Positions 19,201-26,124 of a DNA stretch of 64,000 bases are shown one piece after another; the first letter of the stretch is position 1, and each line of letters begins with the position of its first letter. The notes beneath the pieces were generated by a model, which was not told the DNA's origin, did not search any database, and was given only the letters and a program-made list of their open reading frames with translations. The position numbers and the translations under genes were made by a program. Location: NCBI RefSeq assembly GCF_000814765.1, contig NZ_JWIC01000007.1, positions 405,121 through 469,120 of the forward strand, read 5' to 3'. This DNA is from Pseudoalteromonas luteoviolacea. GTDB lineage: Bacteria; Pseudomonadota; Gammaproteobacteria; Enterobacterales; Alteromonadaceae.

Positions 19201-21450
19201 ATCCATGTTTAATATAATTTCCCCTTCGCCTTGCTGATCAAGCTGAACCTTGTGCGTTTTATTTTGCGATGGTGCTTCGTAAAAGTGACGGTAGTCGTAA
19301 TCTTCAGGCCAAGAATCCGGGTGTGTATAGACGGACTGAAACTTTACTCTCAACTCGCCGGTAAAATTGTTGACGTCTTGCCCATTATAAGTAACGCCCC
19401 GCACTTTAACGTTAAAAGGTTTGTTGATGTGCACGTCTTGGTTATGTAACCAAGAAAACTCGATTTCCGGTGGAGTGAATTGGGCAACTTTAATATAGTC
19501 ATAAGTGTCTACACGGTGTGAACCCACGTATAGTTCGATTTTATAACTACCCACCTGCTTAAAACCTGCAGGTATGCTGAAATGCACTAAGCCTTGTGGT
19601 GAAATAAATTTAGGAAAGATCTCAAAGGCTTTCAACGAAGACCTGTTTGGGTTTTTGATGACAGCACGAATATCTTGAGTGAGTGCAACTAAGCCTTCTT
19701 CAGTATGCTGCTTCATGGCAATGCTAAAGTTCACAGCTTCATTGGGTTGATAGATGGGTTGGCTAAATATGGTATGCGCTGCAATGGCATTTGTCTTGCT
19801 CATATCCAAGTGCACCATGGCTTTTTTGCGGTCAGCTTGCGCCCAAAGCCAACATTGACTATTTTGTGCAAGCATCATTTTTTGAAGTGCTTTATGTGAT
19901 ACGTTCAGTTTGCCGTATTTATCTGTGGTGCCCAAAAATTTAGGTTTTTCAAACTGTTCACAGGTTAACCAAACACGTGCTTTAAGTGGCAAATTGTCTT
20001 TAAATGAATAAGTTGAGATTGAGAGCGTCGCACCAATTTGGGCAAATAAGTTAAAATCTGATAGTGATAACGTTTCATGGTCTGATATTTGTTTTATGTG
20101 TAACGTTTCTGTCTTCGAGTCGACGCTCTGACCAGATACCTTGTATATTAAAATGCCACTTCGGTTGTTCATCAAATGCGATATTGGTAACTGTTCGATA
20201 TGGAGTATTTTGGGTGAGCTATTTAGTAAGGTGAGCTCTTTAAACTCAGTGTTATCGCTCTCAATCACTGTCGATTGCCATGCGTGTAAAGCGTCTAAGT
20301 TGTCTATTGATTTATATAGTATTTTAAGGTTTTTGCTATTCCGGTGTTCAAGTAATAAGTGTCCTTGCTCACCTGTTTGTAATTGAGTGCCAAGATAATT
20401 TGAAAGCCGCCAATAAGGGGTACTTTCACGTGTTGAAAAATGCACTACAGCGGATCTATTTTCGTAGGTCTTTCCGGATACCCCTTCAACACCTTCAAGG
20501 TTGAATTTATATTGGGTGTCACCATCGAGTGCTATGTTATACATGGCACCTAATTTGTGCTTTTGAGGCATATCAAAAGCAAAAGAACGTTTTCCCAATT
20601 GGTTTTGAATAATGTCGCTCAACGATTGGTGATTTTTAAGTGGTTCTGAAAACGCAACAGCTAAAGATTCAGGTGCGCAGGTTTTTAGCTTGCCTGGCTC
20701 TAGTGCAATGTAATCACTGATGTACTTATTAATTCCAAAAGGCTGACAAAAAAGACCGTAAAACTCAGGTCGTTCAGGTTGTGCGCGTTTACTGTATATA
20801 ACAATATCCTGTTTGTTAGTAACGTGTTTATCGCTTAATTTCGTGCCCTTAGGTAAAACAATTTTTAACTTTGTGTGCGCTATGTCTTTTTTAAATTCAT
20901 AATCTAAACGTATGTATCCATTCGTTTGTTCTGATGATACTGAAATTGGCTGTAATGATTCATCATCACTAAAAAAGACAATCGTGTTTTGAAGCTGTTC
21001 GGCTATGTTTTCATTGGCGACCAAACTTGCATCATAGCTTAAGGTGACTTTATTGTTCTTAGCTTCAGCATACTGAATTGGTAAGTCTCGTCTGAACCAT
21101 TGTTGTTTAAAATCTTTGTTCAGAGATTCTGTTAGTCCACTAAATCCGCGGTTAACACCAGCTGTGATTGGGTACAGAGTTGGCACTTTTGTGTAGAGGT
21201 CGCAGCTGAGAGACTTTAAGCCTTCAAATCGCCAGCGGCACATATGTTTGTAATCTGCCGTTAAATAAATGTGTTCTATTTGCCGGGCATGCGGTATATC
21301 ACCCGATTTCGCGATATTTTTGTTAAAAACAAACAAGATTTGATTAAGGTGATTTTCCTGATAACTGAACTTGATATCAGAGACTTTGAGTTGCCCTGCG
21401 GTGAGATTAACGGAAAATAGACAGAAAAATAGCAATAAAACTCGAATCAT
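16204..21450 (-). CDS. bacterial alpha-2-macroglobulin family protein
   Basis: A 1748-residue exported protein with a signal peptide (about 1-19) and no lipobox at the cleavage site (TAGQ). It should therefore be periplasmic or secreted rather than lipid-anchored. It is built of many macroglobulin-type beta domains. A bait/MG7-like region around 700-900 precedes the alpha-2-macroglobulin core. The thioester motif CLEQ is present at 1329-1332 (YPHQCLEQTLSRAV), matching the E. coli YfhM/ECAM type that traps attacking proteases by covalent linkage. The C-terminal part (LIKDFLPSGLLILD) is the receptor-binding-like end. The usual partner gene for penicillin-binding protein 1C is not adjacent. Confidence 0.9.
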   Translation of the reverse strand: MIRVLLLFFCLFSVNLTAGQLKVSDIKFSYQENHLNQILFVFNKNIAKSGDIPHARQIEHIYLTADYKHMCRWRFEGLKSLSCDLYTKVPTLYPITAGVNRGFSGLTESLNKDFKQQWFRRDLPIQYAEAKNNKVTLSYDASLVANENIAEQLQNTIVFFSDDESLQPISVSSEQTNGYIRLDYEFKKDIAHTKLKIVLPKGTKLSDKHVTNKQDIVIYSKRAQPERPEFYGLFCQPFGINKYISDYIALEPGKLKTCAPESLAVAFSEPLKNHQSLSDIIQNQLGKRSFAFDMPQKHKLGAMYNIALDGDTQYKFNLEGVEGVSGKTYENRSAVVHFSTRESTPYWRLSNYLGTQLQTGEQGHLLLEHRNSKNLKILYKSIDNLDALHAWQSTVIESDNTEFKELTLLNSSPKILHIEQLPISHLMNNRSGILIYKVSGQSVDSKTETLHIKQISDHETLSLSDFNLFAQIGATLSISTYSFKDNLPLKARVWLTCEQFEKPKFLGTTDKYGKLNVSHKALQKMMLAQNSQCWLWAQADRKKAMVHLDMSKTNAIAAHTIFSQPIYQPNEAVNFSIAMKQHTEEGLVALTQDIRAVIKNPNRSSLKAFEIFPKFISPQGLVHFSIPAGFKQVGSYKIELYVGSHRVDTYDYIKVAQFTPPEIEFSWLHNQDVHINKPFNVKVRGVTYNGQDVNNFTGELRVKFQSVYTHPDSWPEDYDYRHFYEAPSQNKTHKVQLDQQGEGEIILNMDAPFIGVSLSSQVTSSSGETRFYHTTLPYFSRSHYIGTTIEENKLKVIALTQDGAEIKAHVSISINNLQSVDDESFTPLALCSGTTPLHCDIPKHIDDYAELKIISGDEQYVWKRGYQLNKEQTKATTKQATPQLIGQSSATVGEVYTLSIDSPIEGQAAVMIKAGELMRSFIVEVNKGNNDIEIEIDDALIPGFEVTAFLPSTTEHIANKKSEFNQKIKKIVDAARQNAKRNLNSLSEISLPTKPRVYGYELSQFIHVEPADKLTLEVEHPNIIEPNGTLEINVTSNQTADAQIWIVNDALFDVSHESPSSVSFQQLYHRFSYHQPWHSVHNQTDWLLDTNTNNNILAALFSNSVQQRSRMAALAPSNSAHRMSDQAQSVWLTPASLTANKTKNIEIKLPQLNGRWRLFVLAINEHNQAKYTHTLNTQADVEYQIYVPEKVFLRDKPVAVVKINNPNQHSVQDRVEIAFNGMIIKRDSPQLEAMQLKRFEIPLNDLKLGLNTISIRSLNDSKRHYRKDIQVLKNTAHKRSVFKMDPAHSNTILVPSTSVIEHAQVSTLNSNAPNWALLANYHHHYPHQCLEQTLSRAVSLTYNPITNAVPNTKLAELLKTSLMQNVRYSGYRYFKNTGTDLMLSAYTLLANKWLSNSNYQFEFDPELLDELKSQLMNTIDHTHSTSHHNRYDREWLLWALSEHNALDLSEIKNIYALGVLDTTSHLLQLQALKAAGAPQDDIESTLTNIIGAGYQDQSFNALGSTLNQCLAIQLTEIPNVKALLFKPVISKQLQIGHFGNTLIDSICTLALKDLKGLPLTEVETDKLNTVNEMSEHRINHAPSMPYYLHLEKKALLSKETPSFDGLEITREYRIKQGSNWQPVNEDKLSVGQLIKVTITVFSPIEREHVLIKDFLPSGLLILDPSLKNQTYWRWLKQKNTQAVTVLLGQDGRTLASWHRYKLPAGTTQFEYLAEVRYSGEFLTPSATVEMMYYPDIGGKTGANSVTID

Positions 21451-21733
21451 GGTCTAGCCCTTTAGGTACAGGCGCTAAAGATAACAGAAACCTGTATAGA
21501 TTTTCTATGTTTAGAGCCAAATAAGTCTATAAACGGTGAGATGATAAAAAAAGGGTTATCCTGCTTCAAAAATGGCTGTTTTAAATTGGGTAATCTCAGA
21601 TGCTGAACGCTTTGCGATAATTTTCATGAAGAAACTTATATCGTTAGCGATTTTTTGACTATCTTTTAAGTTAAGGAACAATTATTAGCCTGTCTTTGGT
21701 GATTGGCATCAGGATTACGCCCCGGAGAAATAA

Positions 21734-23722
21734 ATGAATTTGCTAAAACGCTTATCCATTTTACAACTTACCATAATCAGCTCTCTTGCACTTATAGCCT
21801 TCATTTTTATTCTTCTTGCAAAAGTAGCCACCCAATATTGGCATGATTATTCATCGACATCGCAGGATATTGAATACATTAAGTTGTTGGATGCAATCGA
21901 AAAAATAGCGCATCATCATGCGGTAGAGCGTGGTTTATCTGCTGGGTTTTTAGGGAACCCTACGGCAGATAAAAAAAGTGCAGTCTCAGCGCAAAGAGCT
22001 AAAGCCGACAATGCTGAAAAAACAGTAAGGGATTTGTACTCTGGTCAATTTAGAGATGATGAAAAAGTCAAAAAGTGGCTGCCTTTTTTGTTTAAAGAGC
22101 TAAATGATAAGCCAACAATTAGGCGTGAAGTGGATAATAAAAATGGCAAAAATGCATTTAAGTATTATAGCCACCTCAATCAAATTGCCATAGACACTGC
22201 CACGCGTATGCAAGCGTATATCAGTAATCGAGATCTAGCATCTAAACTGTCCATCGCATTTTTATTAGCAAAAAGCAAAGAGCGAAAAGGCCAACTACGA
22301 GGTAAAATTAACGGCGTGTTGTCTAAAAAGAGCATAAATTCACAGATAAGGGGCGAGCTTACCTATTATCAAACACAATTAGGGATCTTAAAGGAACAAC
22401 TCGAAACCTCTTTAGAAGGCGAGCAACTTGAGGCATACAATAGAGCCATGTCTGATTCGAGTGCAAAAGAATTGGATAGCGTGATCAATTATCTGATTAA
22501 TAATGACAACCCAGATTTCAATACTTTGATGTCGAGTAGTGATTGGTTTCCAAAAGCGACCAATCAAATTGTTGCTGTTAAAAAGATTTTAGACAAGCAA
22601 TGGCTTAAAACTGTTGACCACAGCGCAGCGGTCAAAAGCGATCTAGTTAGTCAAAGTTGGTTTATTACCATCTCGTTTATAGTTGCGATGAGTGTGATTG
22701 CCGTCATAAATATGCACTTAGTGACTTCCTTGAAACATGAATTGAATCACTTAACTGGCATCTTAGAAAAAGTAGCAAGTGAGGGTGATTTAACTTTAGA
22801 TGTGAGACTAAAAACCAGTGATGAGCTTGGGCAGATATCTGAGTCTATTCATAATACGGTATATGCATTTAAGGATTTGTTATTAGGCTTGTCAAAATCA
22901 ATCAACGTTGGTACAGACTTGGGCGAAAAAATGGATAAAGCTGCGAGCCATGTTAATGAAGATGCACAGCGTACTCAAACAATGGCGTCTAGTATTGCTA
23001 CTGCGATTGAAGAAATGGCAGCCACCAGTGAAGAAATAGCGCGCTCAGCATCTGACACGCTGGCAGCGAGCGATCAATTAAACAATGAATCTAAAAAATT
23101 ATTAGAAGATAATCAAAGAAACCTAGACGCAATGAATGCCCTTTCCGAACATATGGATATGGTCAATGAAATGGCCGCAAAAATGGAAAAACAAGTTGCT
23201 GAGATTAACACTATTTTAGATTCAATCCGCAGTGTTGCAGATCAAACAAATTTACTCGCGCTCAACGCTGCGATTGAAGCTGCGAGAGCGGGTGAGCACG
23301 GAAGAGGTTTTGCTGTGGTAGCGGATGAAGTACGTGGGCTTGCCAACAATAGTAAGGAATCTTCAGAGCAAATCTCGTCTTTATTAAGTAATTTGAATGA
23401 GATCAGCCAAAGTGTGGTTAATGCCATTAAAGAAAATACGCAGCTCGCCAGTGAGATAATGAGCGAGGTAGAGGAAACGCGTCTTGTTTCTATGCAAGTG
23501 AGTGAACACAGTAATAATGTTGAGCAATTGACCACTTCAGTAGCAACAGCAGCACAACAACAATCAACAGTGGCTCAAGATATTTCTACGAATACGTCGG
23601 CCGTTTTAGAAGCGGCAAACGATGAGCTAGAGACGTCTATTGCTTTAAAAGAGCTATTTGAAGATATGAAACTCAATAGTGATACATTACAAAGAACCAT
23701 GGATAACTTTAAAATAGACTAG
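21734..23722 (+). CDS. methyl-accepting chemotaxis protein with NIT-type sensor
   Basis: A 662-residue chemoreceptor. TM1 is at about 11-33. The large periplasmic all-helical domain (about 45-305) contains HHHAVERGLSAGFLG, the arginine/glycine-rich mark of nitrate- and nitrite-sensing (NIT) domains. TM2 is at about 312-334, with HAMP at about 335-385. The signalling hairpin has the highly conserved tip IRSVADQTNLLALNAAIEAA and FAVVADEVRGLANNS. The C-terminus (NFKID) lacks a CheR-binding pentapeptide. It is a single gene with no chemotaxis genes nearby. Ligand assignment to nitrate or nitrite is by family similarity only. Confidence 0.9.
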   Translation: MNLLKRLSILQLTIISSLALIAFIFILLAKVATQYWHDYSSTSQDIEYIKLLDAIEKIAHHHAVERGLSAGFLGNPTADKKSAVSAQRAKADNAEKTVRDLYSGQFRDDEKVKKWLPFLFKELNDKPTIRREVDNKNGKNAFKYYSHLNQIAIDTATRMQAYISNRDLASKLSIAFLLAKSKERKGQLRGKINGVLSKKSINSQIRGELTYYQTQLGILKEQLETSLEGEQLEAYNRAMSDSSAKELDSVINYLINNDNPDFNTLMSSSDWFPKATNQIVAVKKILDKQWLKTVDHSAAVKSDLVSQSWFITISFIVAMSVIAVINMHLVTSLKHELNHLTGILEKVASEGDLTLDVRLKTSDELGQISESIHNTVYAFKDLLLGLSKSINVGTDLGEKMDKAASHVNEDAQRTQTMASSIATAIEEMAATSEEIARSASDTLAASDQLNNESKKLLEDNQRNLDAMNALSEHMDMVNEMAAKMEKQVAEINTILDSIRSVADQTNLLALNAAIEAARAGEHGRGFAVVADEVRGLANNSKESSEQISSLLSNLNEISQSVVNAIKENTQLASEIMSEVEETRLVSMQVSEHSNNVEQLTTSVATAAQQQSTVAQDISTNTSAVLEAANDELETSIALKELFEDMKLNSDTLQRTMDNFKID

Positions 23723-23835
23723 TGTCGTTATGATTCATTTTAATTGTATTCAAAACCAGATTAGCACCTTATCGTAATAAAACTAATTCTTATTCGTAAT
23801 AATTGAGGTGAAAGTCTTTTCATGAAATAAGTAAA

Positions 23836-23859
23836 GTGATAATGTTGCAATATTATCAC
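23836..23859. promoter_or_regulatory. Zur-like palindrome upstream of the DUF1826 gene
   Basis: A 24-bp inverted repeat with left half GTGATAATGTTG and right half CAATATTATCAC; 11 of 12 positions are complementary. Its centre AATGTTGCAATATT resembles the gammaproteobacterial Zur consensus (AATGTTATAWTATAACATT). It ends 16 bp before the ATG at 23876, where a repressor would block expression. Confidence 0.5.
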
Positions 23860-23875
23860 ATAACAAAATGGTTTT

Positions 23876-24532
23876 ATGAGCGTTAATTCTGAAGTAAGTG
23901 TTCCCTCAACAAGCACTAAATATTTAATCGAAGACTCGGCAAGTGTTCTTTCAAAAATATATGAAACTGATACCGCATTAACTTGTTTTTGTTGTCCATC
24001 AAGTTGGGCAAAAAGTAACGCTGCCATTCATTATGTTAAAAAAGCCCAAGATAGTCATTTTCAATATCAGGGTGCAATTGACAGAGAGTTATTTGACAGA
24101 ATTAGAGCGATGTTTTCGTCGACCACTCATGGTGACTTACTGTTCGAGCATATTGAGTTGATGTTAGTTATGTTTGAAGAACTATTAGAACCAAAAGAAA
24201 TAGGTTTACGTATACTGCCATCTCATTATTCGATCAGCCCTGCTTTTCACTTTCAAAATGGGATTGTGAAAATGATGTCAACATTAGGTGGCAGCGGTGA
24301 ACGCTGGCTCGAAAAAGACTTTGTGCAATACCACCCGCTTGAAAAGAATCAATTGGCGCCTGCGATAAAGCAACCTAAAGCATGCGATGTGAACACGTTA
24401 TGCAATGGAGATATTGCTTTGGTAAAAGGAAAAAACTGGGTCGACCAAGAACATAATGCAGTAGTTTGTGCGTCACCTACGTTTGACAATGAAGAGTCAA
24501 AACTTTGCATTTACATAGACTATATCAGCTAG
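23876..24532 (+). CDS. DUF1826-family protein
   Basis: A 218-residue cytoplasmic protein with no signal peptide or membrane segment. The C-terminal half (CDVNTLCNGDIALVKGKNW, then VVCASPTFDNEESKLCIYIDYI) matches the DUF1826 pattern 'DVALLKG.W ... H/CxSP'. The N-terminal half has clustered cysteines (LTCFCCPSSW), which could bind a metal. DUF1826 genes are, as I recall, often found with zinc-homeostasis genes such as COG0523 GTPases. The Zur-like palindrome just upstream agrees with a zinc-limitation role. No clear ribosome-binding site is visible before the ATG. Function unknown. Confidence 0.65.
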   Translation: MSVNSEVSVPSTSTKYLIEDSASVLSKIYETDTALTCFCCPSSWAKSNAAIHYVKKAQDSHFQYQGAIDRELFDRIRAMFSSTTHGDLLFEHIELMLVMFEELLEPKEIGLRILPSHYSISPAFHFQNGIVKMMSTLGGSGERWLEKDFVQYHPLEKNQLAPAIKQPKACDVNTLCNGDIALVKGKNWVDQEHNAVVCASPTFDNEESKLCIYIDYIS

Positions 24533-24553
24533 TTCTCTTTCGTTGAGTGCAGA

Positions 24554-24585
24554 AAAGAGGAGTTAACTCCTCTTTCTCTTTTTAG
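24554..24585. terminator. bidirectional terminator
   Basis: A 9-bp stem (AAAGAGGAG / CTCCTCTTT, loop TTAA) with CTCTTTTT on the right and an A-rich left flank. It serves the convergent DUF1826 gene and the secreted-protein gene at 24592. Confidence 0.8.
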
Positions 24586-24591
24586 TGCTAC

Positions 24592-25578
24592 CTATTTTGC
24601 TTGTCCGGTCCAACTCCAACCAGGGTATAATTTTCCATTTACATGGGCATTATTACCGATAATAATTGAATAAGGCTTATCGACCGCTTTCCAGTTGTAA
24701 GCAGTTGAATGCTCTAATTCAAAAACAACATTTCCCCATAGTGAGTAAGGCCCAGCGACAAGGGACTCTTTGTAGGCTGCAAAATGACTTTGCCCCCCCA
24801 TCATGATTTCACCTACTCGACTCTTATTATTGATCTCAGCTGCACCTTTACTCCAAATCATGAGTAAATTCACATTACTTTGGTTGTCACCTAAAAAATA
24901 GCCATTACCAGCTACTTGAACAGAGCGGAAGTGGTTACTTTGTGCAGATTGTGCCGCTGATGTATCGTACACTTCCAACTTAATTTGATCGCTTCGTTTC
25001 GAAAATTCAACAAAGGAGCTGCCATAGACACCTACTGAGTTACCAGACATTCTTTCAAAATAAGCAGTGCTGTTGTCTGTGATTAAAAACTGTAAAAAAG
25101 ATGAATCATTTGGCGACTTTGCATTAGTACTTACGTGATCAAATTTCGCTAAGCTATTAGCTTTGAGCTCAACAGCTGGCATATCGCTCGGCACATCAAT
25201 GTGTATATTTTTAAACACGACATTACTAGCGTTTAACAAGATAGCGCTTTTTTGTGGGTATTCTTGATTATGCCGAACTCTTATTGAGCCGGTTGACCCT
25301 GTGTCATTTATAATTTCAAAGCGTCCATGTTGAATATGCAACGGTGCTGCACATTCGCCAGACACGGTCAATTGGACTAGTTGCGCTGAATAAGCCTTAT
25401 CAAGTGCGTGTTGAAGTGCACTTGCGTCTGCTCCGCAGTCAATATCTAAATTTAGATGCTTTTCAATTTCATACTCATCATTATCCAAAATTGTTGGTGT
25501 TTGATGAGCCACAGCGTGTTGTGTGCTTAGTGCAGTAAATGATAAAAATGCTAATTTAATCAATCGATTGGATTTCAT
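24592..25578 (-). CDS. secreted protein, probably right-handed beta-helix fold
   Basis: A 328-residue exported protein with a signal peptide (about 1-24, ending AVA). The mature protein has many short repeated strand-turn units with Asn/Ser/Val (for example NASNVVFKNIHIDVPSDMPAVELKANSLAKFDHVST). This suggests a pectate-lyase-like parallel beta-helix. Two cysteines near the N-terminus (DIDCGAD and SGECAAP) could form a disulphide. No catalytic signature of a known polysaccharide lyase family was recognised, so an adhesin or surface role is equally possible. Single gene ending at a bidirectional terminator. Confidence 0.65.
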   Translation of the reverse strand: MKSNRLIKLAFLSFTALSTQHAVAHQTPTILDNDEYEIEKHLNLDIDCGADASALQHALDKAYSAQLVQLTVSGECAAPLHIQHGRFEIINDTGSTGSIRVRHNQEYPQKSAILLNASNVVFKNIHIDVPSDMPAVELKANSLAKFDHVSTNAKSPNDSSFLQFLITDNSTAYFERMSGNSVGVYGSSFVEFSKRSDQIKLEVYDTSAAQSAQSNHFRSVQVAGNGYFLGDNQSNVNLLMIWSKGAAEINNKSRVGEIMMGGQSHFAAYKESLVAGPYSLWGNVVFELEHSTAYNWKAVDKPYSIIIGNNAHVNGKLYPGWSWTGQAK

Positions 25579-26124
25579 TTAATTATCCTTAAATAAAGTT
25601 ACTTTACATGTTGTTATCTAGCCAGTTGAGAGTAACTGGTTATTCCTTTTTTAAAACCTACAGTCCCAAGCAATTATTTTGAGCCTCTCCTGTAACGGCT
25701 TATGTTTTTTAGGTTAGTCAAATTATTTGACTTTTAGACATTAACTTATTTGACTTTTAGACATTAACTTATGTGACTTTGCCTGGTCAAAATATAAACG
25801 AATAAGTGCAGGTTTTAATTGTTATAAGATATCAAAAATAAATTTATTAATGATTTTGAAAGATTAGATTTGATGCGGTTATCCATTAGATTCAGTTACA
25901 GAGCTGAGCTATTGAACTTTATACAGCGCTTTTTTATGACTCTTATTTATATTATTCCTTCCTAGAGCAGTAATGCATGAATTTATGACTATAACAAAGG
26001 ACTAAAATAATCAGTTTTGAAATATAAAAGTCACACAAATATTACAATTGAAATATTTTTCATATAGAGTGGCATCCTCAATTACTAAATAATTCATTAT
26101 AAAACACGGTAAACGGAAATAACT
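25579..26124. other. divergent intergenic region, 546 bp
   Basis: Separates the beta-helix protein gene and the nuclease gene, which point away from each other. It contains the tandem repeat at 25723-25780. Otherwise AT-rich with no gene recognised. Confidence 0.5.
25717..25780. repeat. short direct repeat with adjoining dyad
   Basis: Two perfect tandem copies of a 23-bp unit beginning TTATTTGACTTTTAG (25723-25745 and 25746-25768), followed by a degenerate third start (TTATGTGACTTT). The first copy overlaps a 15-bp dyad GTCAAAT-T-ATTTGAC at 25717-25731. Could be a multi-site operator in the divergent promoter region. Confidence 0.6.
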
